Below are positions 17,415 to 28,137 of a stretch of DNA of 64,000 nt, piece after piece. The stretch spans positions 310,001-374,000 of the forward strand of contig CAVTVU010000006.1 of assembly GCA_963738305.1 (NCBI GenBank), in the 5' to 3' direction. The notes below the pieces were generated by a model that did not search any database, was not told the DNA's origin, and saw only the letters and a list, made by a program, of their open reading frames with translations. This DNA is from JBBRHQ01 sp963738305 (GTDB taxonomy: Bacteria > Actinomycetota > Thermoleophilia > Solirubrobacterales > 70-9). The position numbers and the translations under genes were made by a program. The stretch's first letter is position 1, and each line of letters opens with the position of its first letter.

Positions 17415-20111
17415 CTAGCCAAGTCCCCGCTCAATCGCCTTACGCGCGGTCGCAATCGCCTCACCCAGCTTCTCGAGGTCGCGCCCGCCGGCCTGGGCCA
17501 TGTCGTCGCGACCGCCCCCGCCACCCCCGACCACCGCGGCGGCCTCTCGAACGACGGCGCCAGCCGAGAGACCACGCTCCACCGCGCCAGGCGAGAACAG
17601 GGCGACCAGCGCCACCCTTCCCTCCCCGGCGCCGCCGAGGACCAGGGCCGAGCCGTCGAGCGAGGACTGCATCCGGTTGGCCAGCTCGAGCAGCTGCTTC
17701 TGGTCGGAGAAGCCGGTCTCGGCCGTCACGACGCTGATCCCGCCGACCTCCGTCGCCTCGTCGAGCAGCCGCTTCGACTCCTCCCCCAGGCTCCGGGCCA
17801 GCGCGTCACCGGCCATCGTGCCCGCCTCCCTGACCGCGTCGGCCGCCTTCCGCGCTCCCGCCAGCGGATCCTGCGGTGTGCCCAGCAGCTCGCCCGCCTC
17901 GCGCAGCTCGTCGGCGCGATGCCGGAACCAGTCGATCGCGGCGGGTCCGGTGAGCGCCTCGATGCGGCGCACGTTTGCGGCGCTGGAACTTTCGCTGAGC
18001 AGCTTGAAGATCCCGACCTCCGCGGTGTTGGCGACGTGAGTTCCGCCGCAGAGCTCGCGGGAGACGTCATCGACCTCGACCACCCGCACCCACTCGCCGT
18101 ACTTCTCGCCGAACAGCGCCATCGCCCCCAGTCGCTCCGCTTCGCCCCGATCCATGTAGAGCCACCGGACCGGCCGGCTCGCCTTGATCCAGTCGTTGAC
18201 GCGGTCCTCGAGCGCCCGCAGCTCCTCCGGGCCGAGGGCATGGCCATGGGTGAAGTCGAAGCGCAGCTTGTCGGGCCGTACCGCCGAGCCGGCCTGGCGC
18301 ACGTGAGTTCCCAACCGCTCCCGCAGCGCCGCGTGGAGCAGATGGGTCGCGGTGTGGTTGCGCATCGTCGCGTGCCGCGTCTCACGATCGACGATTGCCT
18401 CGACCCTCGCGCCCACTTCTGGCAATCCCGTCGGCAACACATCTGCCCCCGGACGAATCCCGGCAGAGCCGGGATCACCGGTCGCTGACGCTCCCTGGGA
18501 GGAGGCAGATGGCACTAATTCGAGGGCCTGGTCCTCGCCCACCCGGTACACGTCGAGGACCCTCGCCTCGCCGCCTTCCCAGCTAACCGTCCCGGAGTCG
18601 GCAACCTGGCCGCCGCCCTCGGCGTAGAAAGGGCTGTCCTCGAGCTTCGCCAGCACCCCCTCGCCGTCCGGGGCGAGGGCCGCAACCCCGGTGCTGGCCC
18701 GCAGCGCCTCGTAGCCGACGAAGCGGGTCGGGGCAGCGCCGGCGACGAAGCCGAGCACCTTCCCATGGTGGTCCTCGGAGCCATGGGCTGTGGCCGCGCC
18801 TCCGCGAGCGCGCTGGCGCTGCTCCTCCATCAGCTCCTCGAAGCCCTGGTCGTCGACCGAGAGGCCCTGCTCGGCCAGCAGCTCCTTCGTCAGGTCGTAG
18901 GGGAACCCGTAGGTGTCGTGGAGCTTGAAGGCGTCGGCCGCCTCGATCCACGAGGTCTCCGACTCGCGCGCCTCGATGACCAGGCGCTCGAGCAGCTCGG
19001 TGCCGCGCTCCAGGGTGCGGCCGAAGCTCTCCTCCTCGTCGGCGACCCAGCGAGCGATCGACTCGCGCTCGGCGACGACCTCGGGGTAGGCCTCCCCCAT
19101 CACCTCGATCGCCCGCTCGGCGAAGCGCCCCAGCCAGGGCGCCTCCAGACCCATCGTCCGGCCCTGCTGGATCGCTCGCCGCATGATCCTGCGCAGGATG
19201 TAGCCGCGGTCCTCATTGGAGGGGACGACGCCGTCGGCGATCAGGAAGGCGGCGCCGCGCGAGTGATCCGCGACGATCCGCATCGCGCGCGTCGTCGTCT
19301 CGTCCTCGCCGTGGGAGCGGCCCGAGATCTCCTCGGCCAGCTCGATCAGCGGCCGCAGCAGATCGGTCTCGAACACCGAGGGAACGTCCTGCAGGATCGC
19401 CGCCATCCGCTCCAGCCCCATGCCGGTGTCGATGTTTCGCATCGGCAGCTCGCTGAGGCTGCCGTCCGCGGCCAGCTCGTAGCCCATGAAGACGTGGTTC
19501 CAGAACTCGAGGAAGCGGTCCGTGTCGTCGCCGGGCCGCTCGTTGGCCCCGCCGAACTCCTCCCCGCGGTCGTAATAGAGCTCCGAACTGGGACCGCAGG
19601 GGCCCGTCGGGCCGCCCTGCCAGAAGTTTTCGGAGCGCGGCAGGGGTACGATCCGCTCCTCCGGCAGGCCGATCCCCTTCCAGATCTCGAGTGCCTCCGT
19701 GTCGAGGCCGAGGCCCAGCTCCTCGTCGCCGGCGAACACGGTGACCCAGATCTGGGAAGGGTCGAACCCGAAGCCGTCGATCGAGAGCTGCCAGCCCATC
19801 TCGATCGACTCCTGCTTGTAGTAGTCGCCGAAGCTCCAGTTGCCGAGCATCTCGAAGAAGGTGAGATGGCGGGCGGTATTGCCGACCTCCTCGACGTCGG
19901 TCGTGCGAAAGCACTTCTGCACGTCGGTCACCCGGGGCGCCGGCGGAGCCTCGAGGCCGAGGAAGCTGCGCTTGAACGGCTGCATCCCGGCAGTCGTGAG
20001 CAGGACGGAGGGATCGTGGGAGGCGGGCACCAGCGACGCCGACGGCACGCGCAGGTGACCCCTCTGCTCGAAGAAGGAGAGGTATGTCTCTCGGATGTCC
20101 TTGGCTCGCAT
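17415..20111 (-). CDS. alaS: alanyl-tRNA synthetase
   Basis: Alanyl-tRNA synthetase is present as a full-length, unbroken 898-residue protein. The class II core begins RETYLSFFEQRGHLRVPSASLVP in shortened form, with TTAGMQPFKRSFLG, and carries EMLGNWSFGDYYK. The editing domain has the zinc-binding HxxxH (HTATHLLHAAL) and CGGTH. The C-terminal DHHA1 region ends with a Gly-rich GGGGGGRDDMAQAGG block. It is one of the clean long genes that show indels elsewhere are not uniform. The ATG at 20111 is in the family position. Confidence 0.96.
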   Translation of the reverse strand: MRAKDIRETYLSFFEQRGHLRVPSASLVPASHDPSVLLTTAGMQPFKRSFLGLEAPPAPRVTDVQKCFRTTDVEEVGNTARHLTFFEMLGNWSFGDYYKQESIEMGWQLSIDGFGFDPSQIWVTVFAGDEELGLGLDTEALEIWKGIGLPEERIVPLPRSENFWQGGPTGPCGPSSELYYDRGEEFGGANERPGDDTDRFLEFWNHVFMGYELAADGSLSELPMRNIDTGMGLERMAAILQDVPSVFETDLLRPLIELAEEISGRSHGEDETTTRAMRIVADHSRGAAFLIADGVVPSNEDRGYILRRIMRRAIQQGRTMGLEAPWLGRFAERAIEVMGEAYPEVVAERESIARWVADEEESFGRTLERGTELLERLVIEARESETSWIEAADAFKLHDTYGFPYDLTKELLAEQGLSVDDQGFEELMEEQRQRARGGAATAHGSEDHHGKVLGFVAGAAPTRFVGYEALRASTGVAALAPDGEGVLAKLEDSPFYAEGGGQVADSGTVSWEGGEARVLDVYRVGEDQALELVPSASSQGASATGDPGSAGIRPGADVLPTGLPEVGARVEAIVDRETRHATMRNHTATHLLHAALRERLGTHVRQAGSAVRPDKLRFDFTHGHALGPEELRALEDRVNDWIKASRPVRWLYMDRGEAERLGAMALFGEKYGEWVRVVEVDDVSRELCGGTHVANTAEVGIFKLLSESSSAANVRRIEALTGPAAIDWFRHRADELREAGELLGTPQDPLAGARKAADAVREAGTMAGDALARSLGEESKRLLDEATEVGGISVVTAETGFSDQKQLLELANRMQSSLDGSALVLGGAGEGRVALVALFSPGAVERGLSAGAVVREAAAVVGGGGGGRDDMAQAGGRDLEKLGEAIATARKAIERGLG

Positions 20112-20147
20112 CGAGGGGAGAGCCTAAGGCTAGAAAGCGTCGGCGAG

Positions 20148-21590
20148 CTAGGCCGCGACGGTCGCGTGCCCGACGATCGCCTCGCCGCGCATCAGGACCG
20201 CCGTCTGCCCGGGCGCGGGCCCCGCAAACGGATGAGCGAGGCGGAGGCGGAGGCGCCGGTGCCGCCCGGCCCCGGCGCTGCCCTCGATCGCGGCGCCCAC
20301 CGCCTCGGAGTGGTAGCGCAGGCGAACGGCGTCGACGCAGCCGCCATCGCGGTGCAGGACGGCGTCGCGGAGGTGGACCTCGCGGCTCGCCAGCTCGGCC
20401 GCCGGACCGACGGTGACGGTGTTGGCCCCGGCGTCGGTCGCGAGAACGTAGAGCGGCGCCTTCGACGGCAACCCGATGCCGCGGCGCTGGCCTACGGTGA
20501 AGTGATGATGGCCGCGATGGCGTCCCAGCAGTTGCCCGTCCTGGTCGACGAGGTCCCCCTCAAGATCTGCGAGGCCCCCGTGCCGGCGCAGGAAGGCGCG
20601 CTTGCCCTGCCCAGCCAGGAAACAGAGGTCCTGGCTCTCCGGCTTGCGGGCAACCGGCAGCCCGTGGCGCTCGGCCAGCGCCCGGACCTCGGCTTTGGGG
20701 CGCTCGGCCAGCGGGAAGCGGAGCCGGGCCAGCAGCTCGGGGGCCAGGGACGCGAGCATGTAGCTCTGGTCCTTTGCGGAGTCGGCTGCGGGCGCCAGCA
20801 GGTCCCCCTCGGAATCGGCGATTGTGCGGGCGTAGTGGCCGGTCACCAGACCGACCGCTCCGATCCGCTCGGCCAGGGCGATCATCGCCGCGATCCTCAC
20901 CTCTCCGTTGCACAGCACGCAGGGGTTGGGGGTCTCGCCGGCCGCGTACCCGGAGAGGAACTCCCCCACCACGCGGCGGCGAAAGACGTCCTCGAGGTCG
21001 AGCGTGAGGTGCGCGAGACCGAGCGAGTGGGCGAGCGACCGGGCCCCCTGCACCGCCTCGGGCGAGCAGCAGGCCCGGGTCCCGTCGGTCTCCGGATCAG
21101 CCCAGAGCTTCAGTGTCACGGCGACCACCTCCGCCCCCCGCTCGCGCTCGAGCAGCGCCGCGACGGCGCTGTCGACGCCGCCCGAGAGCGCGACCAGGAC
21201 CCGGGTGGGATCGGGCTCGCCGAGGCGGGCGGTCGAACCCGCGGCCTCCGAGAGGGCGCGGTGAAACGCGTCGGCGGCGAGCCGTGGAGCATGCTGCTTG
21301 CCTGGAGTGAGGCCGCCGAGCGCGGCGTCGACGTCAGCCGCGCCGATTGCCGCAGCGTCGAGCGCCGGGATGCCCTCGATCAGCTCGGCCGCGGCGTTGG
21401 CCGCCGCCCGGGTGGCGCCGCATCCCTCGGTGTCCAGGGTCACGGTTGACACTTGCCCCGCCTCGATCGTCAGCGAGATCCGGACCAGATCGCCGCATGC
21501 CGCGCCTCCGGCGGCTCCGGTGAACGAGCCCGGGACCGGCGGCCCGAGCCACGAGGTCTCGGCTAGCTGACTCTCGAATGCTTCGTTCAC
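20148..21590 (-). CDS. mnmA: IscU/NifU-like domain fused to tRNA 2-thiouridylase MnmA
   Basis: MnmA puts sulfur on U34 of tRNA Lys, Glu and Gln. The MnmA part starts near residue 128: PP-loop SGGVDSA (136-142), ACCSPEA (173-179), PNPCVLCNGE (Cys224 and Cys227), GHYART, KDQSYML and the second catalytic Cys in SQDLCFLAG (Cys323). Residues 20-118 form an extra domain that reads like the scaffold protein IscU/NifU: ACGDLVRISL (Cys32), EGCGATRAAANAAAELIEG shortened (Cys57), and LGGLTPGKQHAPRLAADAF. In scaffolds the last block has HC; here it is His100-Ala101, so the third cluster ligand is missing. The total of 480 residues compares with about 360 for normal MnmA. The GTG start at 21590 has no clear ribosome-binding site. 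Confidence 0.88.
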   Translation of the reverse strand: MNEAFESQLAETSWLGPPVPGSFTGAAGGAACGDLVRISLTIEAGQVSTVTLDTEGCGATRAAANAAAELIEGIPALDAAAIGAADVDAALGGLTPGKQHAPRLAADAFHRALSEAAGSTARLGEPDPTRVLVALSGGVDSAVAALLERERGAEVVAVTLKLWADPETDGTRACCSPEAVQGARSLAHSLGLAHLTLDLEDVFRRRVVGEFLSGYAAGETPNPCVLCNGEVRIAAMIALAERIGAVGLVTGHYARTIADSEGDLLAPAADSAKDQSYMLASLAPELLARLRFPLAERPKAEVRALAERHGLPVARKPESQDLCFLAGQGKRAFLRRHGGLADLEGDLVDQDGQLLGRHRGHHHFTVGQRRGIGLPSKAPLYVLATDAGANTVTVGPAAELASREVHLRDAVLHRDGGCVDAVRLRYHSEAVGAAIEGSAGAGRHRRLRLRLAHPFAGPAPGQTAVLMRGEAIVGHATVAA

Positions 21591-21600
21591 GAAGAAAGAG

Positions 21601-21780
21601 GCTCCAACCCGCCGTTACCACCCCTGGCTTTGATCCCTTCAGAGAAGGTGGGTGCCTACTCCGAACCCCACGGGGCCCGGAGATACCGGCTCCCTAGCCG
21701 TTTGTGTTGGGTCAAACGGTGGGATGGCTGGCGCACGGGCTCGAGCCACCGGGAACGGTAGCAACGCCGGCGCCAACCAC
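21601..21780 (-). ncRNA. candidate structured RNA (~180 nt, 6S-like layout)
   Basis: On the minus strand, 21770-21757 (CCGGCGTTGCTACC) can pair with 21622-21609 (GGTGGTAACGGCGG) at 13 of 14 positions, enclosing about 135 nt. Two of these pairs are G-U wobbles. Inside are a hairpin CCGTTTG...CAAACGG and another, CTCCGGGCCCC/GGGGTTCGGAG, again with two G-U pairs. Wobbles work only in minus-strand RNA, which points to selection on that transcript. Size, closing stem and the GCACCCACCTTC...GAAGG segment recall 6S RNA. Identity as 6S is a guess; the alternative is an mnmA leader. Confidence 0.5.
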
Positions 21781-21788
21781 TCGATCGA

Positions 21789-22091
21789 TCACTCAATGTT
21801 GGAGAGCAGCATCTCGGCCTCGCTCCAGCTCTCAGCCGGCACCCGCAACGCGATGTCGCCGCGCCCGAGGCGGTCCGGCTCCCAATCCGCGGTCAGCACC
21901 GCGTCGATCCCGGCCTCCCGCAGCGACTGGTGCCAGGCGCGAGCGGTGGCGACGTCCCCGAAGTCGCGCACCACCTCCCAGCCGTCGAAGCGGGGATCGC
22001 CGACGTGCACGGGGGTCTGGCCCGGGCCGGGGGCGCGGTTGCGCCAGCGGTCGCGGAGCCACTCGAACGGGCTCCTCGGCTCCTCGCTCAA
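21789..22091 (-). CDS. small cytosolic protein, DUF2007-like
   Basis: The 100-residue protein has an acidic/basic N-terminus (PFEWLRDRWRNRA), then a ferredoxin-like fold pattern: WEVVRDFGDVATARAWHQSL, then REAGIDAVLTADW, then ALRVPAESWSEAEMLL. That is the layout of DUF2007-type putative signal-transducing proteins. It follows aspS by 18 bases, so it is probably cotranscribed. The role is unknown. Confidence 0.6.
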   Translation of the reverse strand: MSEEPRSPFEWLRDRWRNRAPGPGQTPVHVGDPRFDGWEVVRDFGDVATARAWHQSLREAGIDAVLTADWEPDRLGRGDIALRVPAESWSEAEMLLSNIE

Positions 22092-22109
22092 ACCGGAACT
22101 CCCGGCGAC

Positions 22110-23896
<1,787 letters not shown>

Positions 23897-23900
<4 letters not shown>

Positions 23901-25156
23901 GGGCCGTCCCTTCTCAGCTCCTCGAGCCGCTCGATCGCCTCGGCGGGGTCGAGCGGGCGTTGCTCGCCGCTCTGCATGTCGCGGAGCTGGGCGGTGCCGT
24001 CCTCCTCGAGGATGACCGTTGCTCTGGCGCCGACCCGGTCGGCCTGCTTGAGCTGGCCCTTAAGCCCACGTGCACCGAGGTCCAACTCGGCGGTGAGGCC
24101 GGCGTTTCGCAGCTCCGAGACCAGGGCGAGCGCACGCCGGCGCCCCTCGTCGGTGGTGACGGCGACGAAGGCGTCGCGCGGCTCCGGGGCGACCTCCGCC
24201 TCGGCGCCCATCGCCAGCAGGATCCGCTCGATTCCCGCGGCCCAACCTGCGGCGGGTGTCGCCGGGCCGCCCAGCTGCTCCACCAGCCGGTCGTAGCGGC
24301 CGCCGCCGCCGATCTGGGATTGGGCACCGAGGTGGCTGCAGTCCAGCTCGAACACGGTGCGCGTGTAGTAGTCGAGCCCACGCACCAGGGTGTCGTCGAT
24401 CTCGTAGGAGACGCCGTTGGAGTCGAGCAGCCCGCGGACGGTCGCGAAGTGCTCGGCGTCGTCGCCGTCGAGGCGCTCCAGAAGCCGCGGCGCGCCGGCC
24501 ATCACCTCCCGGGTTCCCTCGTCCTTGGAGTCGAACGCGCGCATCGGGTTGGCGTCGATCCGCTCGCGCACGTCGCCAGCCAGCCGCGTCTCGTTGGCGC
24601 GCAGGTAGGAGACCAGCTCGTCGCGGTAGGAGGCGCGCGACTCGGGCGAGCCGAGGCTGGAGAGCCGCAACGTCACCCCGGGCACCCCCAGCTCGCTGAT
24701 GATCTCGTCGAAGAGCATGATCACCTCGGCGTCGACCAGCGGCACATCGGAGCCGATCGCCTCGGCGCCGAACTGGTGGAACTGGCGGTAACGGCCGGCC
24801 TGTGGCGCCTCGTAGCGGAAGAAGGGGCCCCAGTAGAAGAGCTTCACCGGCTGCGCGAGCTTGTGCATCCCGTGCTCGACGTAGGCGCGGCAAACCGGGG
24901 CCGTGCCCTCAGGGCGGAGGCTGACGCTGCGCCCGCCGCGATCCTCGAAGGTGAACATTTCCTTCTGGACTACGTCGGTCGCCTCCCCCACCCCCCGCGC
25001 GAACAGCTCGGTGTCCTCGAAGATCGGGGTCTCGATCCGCCCGTAGCCGGCCCGCTCGAAGACGGCGCGCACCACTCGCTCGAGGCGGTCGCGGGAACGC
25101 GCGTCGGCGGGAAGGACGTCGAAGGTCCCCTTCGGTGCTTGGGCGCCTGCGCTCAT
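23897..25156 (-). CDS. hisS: histidyl-tRNA synthetase
   Basis: This is an intact 419-residue class II synthetase. Motif 1 is in GRIETPIFEDTELFARG; LRPEGTAPVCRAYVE and FRYEAPQAGRYRQFHQFG form motif 2. The His-specific GLDYYTRTVFEL and motif 3 (GGGGRYDRLVEQLGG, WAAGIERIL) follow. The C-terminal anticodon domain ends near EERRDGP-type residues. It is followed by aspS with a 4-base overlap, the common hisS-aspS pair. Confidence 0.95.
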
Positions 25157-25173
25157 CGGCTGACGGCGCCCGT

Positions 25174-25812
25174 TCAGCGCGCCAGCTCGGCCAGGAACGG
25201 ATTCGAGGCCTGCTCGGCCCCGATCGTGGTGACACCCATATGACCCGGGTAGACCGTCGTCTCGGGGGAGTGCGACTCGACAAGTGTCCCGATCGACTCC
25301 AACAGGGTGCCCCAGTCGCCCCCGGGGAGGTCGGTGCGGCCCACCGAGCCCTGGAACAGGACGTCCCCGGAGAAGATCGCGTCCTCGCCACGGACCGAGT
25401 AGGTCACGTGGCCGGGGCTGTGCCCAGGGGTGAAGATGACGTCGATCTCGAAACCGGCCAGGTCGAGTCTCTCGCCACCGGCGACCGTCTCGTCGGCGTC
25501 GTAGCTTTCGAAGGGGCCGAAACCCGGCCAGGGAACGAAGGCCATGATGTCGGCCAGCAGCGGCACCTCGATCTCCGGGCAGTAGACGGGCGCGCCGGTG
25601 GCCTTCGCGACAGGGGCGACGGCACCGATGTGGTCGAAATGGCAGTGGGTGAGCAGGATCGCCTCGACCTGGAGGCCCAGCTCGTCGACCGGAGCGAGGA
25701 TCCGCTCCGGCTCGTCACCGGGATCGACGATCAGGGCACGCTCGGAGCCGTCGCGCCGGAAGACGAAGCAGTTCTCCGCCACCTGGCCGACCGTGAACAT
25801 GCGAACGTCCAT
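25174..25812 (-). CDS. metallo-beta-lactamase-fold hydrolase, glyoxalase II-like
   Basis: The 212-residue protein has the metal site LTHCHFDHIGAV (HxHxDH), PGHSPGHVTY (His), FSGDVLFQGSVGRTD (Asp) and YPGHMGVTT (His). The pattern GSVGRTDLPGGDW is the YcbL/glyoxalase II-like group. Likely substrates are thioesters such as S-lactoylglutathione or an analogue. It precedes hisS by 17 bases, a common placement in this lineage. It is cytosolic, with no signal peptide. Confidence 0.88.
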   Translation of the reverse strand: MDVRMFTVGQVAENCFVFRRDGSERALIVDPGDEPERILAPVDELGLQVEAILLTHCHFDHIGAVAPVAKATGAPVYCPEIEVPLLADIMAFVPWPGFGPFESYDADETVAGGERLDLAGFEIDVIFTPGHSPGHVTYSVRGEDAIFSGDVLFQGSVGRTDLPGGDWGTLLESIGTLVESHSPETTVYPGHMGVTTIGAEQASNPFLAELAR

Positions 25813-26184
25813 CTAATCGCCTCCCTCGCGCATCTTCGCCCGCTCGCGACGGCGCCAGATCATCTGGTCCATGTAATAGCCGGCCGGGATGTAGAAGGCG
25901 AGCATGAAGAGGCTCAACCCGATCGCCTCCCCGGCGGGCCGCTTGAAGCCGACCAAGAGGAGGACGAAGAAGACGGCAGCGGCGATCAACCCGCGCACGG
26001 CGGCCGAGCGCCAGCTCGGGGTGCGGTCCACGCGGCTCTGGCCGCCCCCGCTTCGCTTCGACCTCGCACGCGCCCGGGCCTCCTCGCGCGTGCGCGGGCG
26101 GGCCTTGCGGCGGTTGCCGGCATCGATCCGGCCCCCCTGGGTACCGCGGTGCTTGCGACGCCGCTTCTTGCGCGTCTGGGCCAT
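25813..26184 (-). CDS. small basic membrane protein
   Basis: The 123-residue protein has a strongly basic N-terminal half (KKRRRKHRG, RKARPRTREEARARARSKRS). Two membrane helices follow: AVRGLIAAAVFFVLLLVGF and AIGLSLFMLAFYIPAGYY. A short basic tail ends the chain. The stop abuts the start of the next gene. I do not recognise the family. The basic region suggests contact with RNA, ribosomes or lipid headgroups, but that is speculation. Confidence 0.65.
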   Translation of the reverse strand: MAQTRKKRRRKHRGTQGGRIDAGNRRKARPRTREEARARARSKRSGGGQSRVDRTPSWRSAAVRGLIAAAVFFVLLLVGFKRPAGEAIGLSLFMLAFYIPAGYYMDQMIWRRRERAKMREGGD

Positions 26185-26193
26185 GGGGGGAAT

Positions 26194-27093
26194 CTAGCGG
26201 GAGCCGCCGCCGCCCGCGCTGGGCAGAACGCGCTCGATCACCCGCAGATCGGGATCGAAGCCGCGGATCGGCACCTCATCCGGATAGCCCTCCAGCGCGG
26301 CCTCGGGGATCAGCCCGACCAGCTCGGCCTCCAGCGGCCTGGCGCCGGCGGGGACGGCCAGCTCCGCGATGCGCGCGACCACTGCGGCCAGGGGGACGGA
26401 GAGCGGGTCGTGGACGTTGGTCGAGATCTGGGGCCGGCCACCGGAGAGGATCAGCCCGATCGCGCGCACCCCGGGCAGCCCTCCTCCGGATTCGCGCAGC
26501 TCGGCGGCGATTCGCTGAACCGTCGGCTCGTCACCCCGGTCGAGGACCACGTTGAAAGCCGCGAGCGGTGGACGGGCGGTCACCAGGGTCGCGCCGGCGC
26601 TCGGGTGCGCGACCGGGGGGCCCCAGTCGGGAGCCAGCTCGCCGCTCTCCATCCGCCGGCGCAGCTCGCTCGGCCCGCCGCGGCGGAAGAAGGCGCGCTC
26701 GGCCCGCTCGGGAGCGCCGGCCAGCTCGCCGTAGCCGAACACGGGGATCCCCAGCTCGCCGATCGCTTCGGCGACGGCCCGAGCCTCGGCGAGCGCGGCA
26801 TCGTAATCGGCCTCGTCCAACCAGACCACGGGACAGACGTCGAGGGCGCCGACGCAGGGGTGAAGACCCCGGTGCCGGGTGATGTCGATCAGCTCCAGCG
26901 CGGCGTCGGCGCCTGATGCGAGGGCGCCTCGGAGCGACCCCGGGTCGGCTGCCAGGGTGAAGACGGAGCGGTTGTGGTCGGCATCGGTGTGGCGGTCGAG
27001 CAGGACGGCGCCGCTGGTGAACGCCGACTCGAGCGCCAGGATGCGGTCGGCCTCGCGGCCCTCGGAGACGTTGGGGACCGCGAGCAGCGCCAA
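26194..27093 (-). CDS. glutamate formimidoyltransferase
   Basis: The protein matches the N-terminal (formiminotransferase) half of FTCD: VPNVSEGREADRI, DRHTDADHNRSVFTLA, HRGLHPCVGALDVCPVV, FGYGELAG, PHPSAGATLVTAR-type block and ISTNVHDPLSVPL. The enzyme passes the formimino group from formiminoglutamate (histidine breakdown) to tetrahydrofolate. The 299 residues contain no cyclodeaminase domain. The TTG start at 27093 directly abuts the stop of the upstream peptidase gene. No other hut genes are nearby. Confidence 0.85.
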   Translation of the reverse strand: MALLAVPNVSEGREADRILALESAFTSGAVLLDRHTDADHNRSVFTLAADPGSLRGALASGADAALELIDITRHRGLHPCVGALDVCPVVWLDEADYDAALAEARAVAEAIGELGIPVFGYGELAGAPERAERAFFRRGGPSELRRRMESGELAPDWGPPVAHPSAGATLVTARPPLAAFNVVLDRGDEPTVQRIAAELRESGGGLPGVRAIGLILSGGRPQISTNVHDPLSVPLAAVVARIAELAVPAGARPLEAELVGLIPEAALEGYPDEVPIRGFDPDLRVIERVLPSAGGGGSR

Positions 27094-28047
27094 CTACACC
27101 AGCAGCTCCCCGCCGCGGACGAGCGGCTCGCCGTCAACGGTGACGTCAGGATCGAGGACGACGCAGTCGAGGTGGACCGGAACCTGGACCGTGCCACCGA
27201 TACCCGCCGAGGCGCCGAAGGCCACGTGTGTGGTGCCGAGGATCTTCTCGTCCTCGAGGATCTCACCAGTCAGGATCGCCTTTTCGTTGGTCCCAACGCC
27301 GAGCTCGGCGACGTTAGTGCCGTCGGGGCCGTGCGCGCTCAGCAACTCGAACAGCCGCTCACCTTCGGCACCGCTCGCCTCGCGGAGGTGTCCGTCGGCC
27401 ACGGTGAGCCGGACCGGCTCGGAGACCTTGCCGATCCCGGCGATCGATCCTGCAACTACAAGCGTTCCCCGGCCGGTGCCCTCGACAGGGGCGATGAACC
27501 CCTCGCCGCACGGCAGGTTGCCGAACGCCCCAGGAGCGGTGAGCTCGCCGGTGTCCGGGATCGCGTCGCGGCCCTCGATCCCCAGCCGCAGGTCGCTGCC
27601 CAGAGGGCAGGTGATCAGCGCCTCTGAGCCTGCGTCGAGGGCGGCGGCAACGGCGGCTCCGCGGCGGCGAAGCCGCTCGATGTCGGCGCTCATGACGCGC
27701 GCCAGCATCTCCTCGGTGACGCCCGGCAGGGTGGCGATCCGAGCGCCGGCCTCGCTTGCGGCCTTGCGCGCAGCCGTGTGTGAGAGGGACTGCACCGTGG
27801 GGGCGAGGACTACGTCGGCGGCGGACATTGCGGCCGCAAGCGCAGCAGGCGGCTCGCCAGCGTGCGAAGCCCGCTCGGCCATCAAAGCGAGGATCGCCTC
27901 GGCTCCGGCCTCCGCGGCCGCATCGCCGAGCGCCCCGCCGATCCTCTCGGTGGCCTTGTTGCAGATCACCAGGACCTCTTCGCCCTCGCTCACCCCCAGG
28001 CAGTCGCGGACGACGGTCCGGGCGGATCGGTCAAGCGCCTCGCTCAT
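27094..28047 (-). CDS. M29-type aminopeptidase-like metalloprotein
   Basis: This 317-residue protein from the ATG at 28047 (SEALDRSARTVVRDCLGV) resembles the M29 aminopeptidase / 2,5-dihydroxypyridine dioxygenase group. Features seen are EGEEVLVICNKA, a middle Gly-rich segment NLPCGEGFIAPVEGTGRGTL, ELGVGTNEKAI, EKILGTTHVAFG and the end VPVHLDCVVLDPDVTVDG. Glu and His in GEGFIAP, GTNEKA, GTTHVA and VHLDC are the probable metal ligands. Peptidase activity is inferred only from the family. Confidence 0.72.
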   Translation of the reverse strand: MSEALDRSARTVVRDCLGVSEGEEVLVICNKATERIGGALGDAAAEAGAEAILALMAERASHAGEPPAALAAAMSAADVVLAPTVQSLSHTAARKAASEAGARIATLPGVTEEMLARVMSADIERLRRRGAAVAAALDAGSEALITCPLGSDLRLGIEGRDAIPDTGELTAPGAFGNLPCGEGFIAPVEGTGRGTLVVAGSIAGIGKVSEPVRLTVADGHLREASGAEGERLFELLSAHGPDGTNVAELGVGTNEKAILTGEILEDEKILGTTHVAFGASAGIGGTVQVPVHLDCVVLDPDVTVDGEPLVRGGELLV

Positions 28048-28137
28048 CGGGCGCAAGCCTAGAAGAGGCGGCGACCGCGAACTGACGCACCTCGGTTCCA
28101 CCCCTCGGTACTCCGACGCGACAGTTCCTGTGAGACG

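Noticed and set aside
18765..21449. Very long plus-strand open frame opposite alaS and mnmA
   Set aside because: It mirrors the codon pattern of the real minus-strand genes in high-GC DNA. Its translation is Arg/Gly/Asp-rich with no motif.
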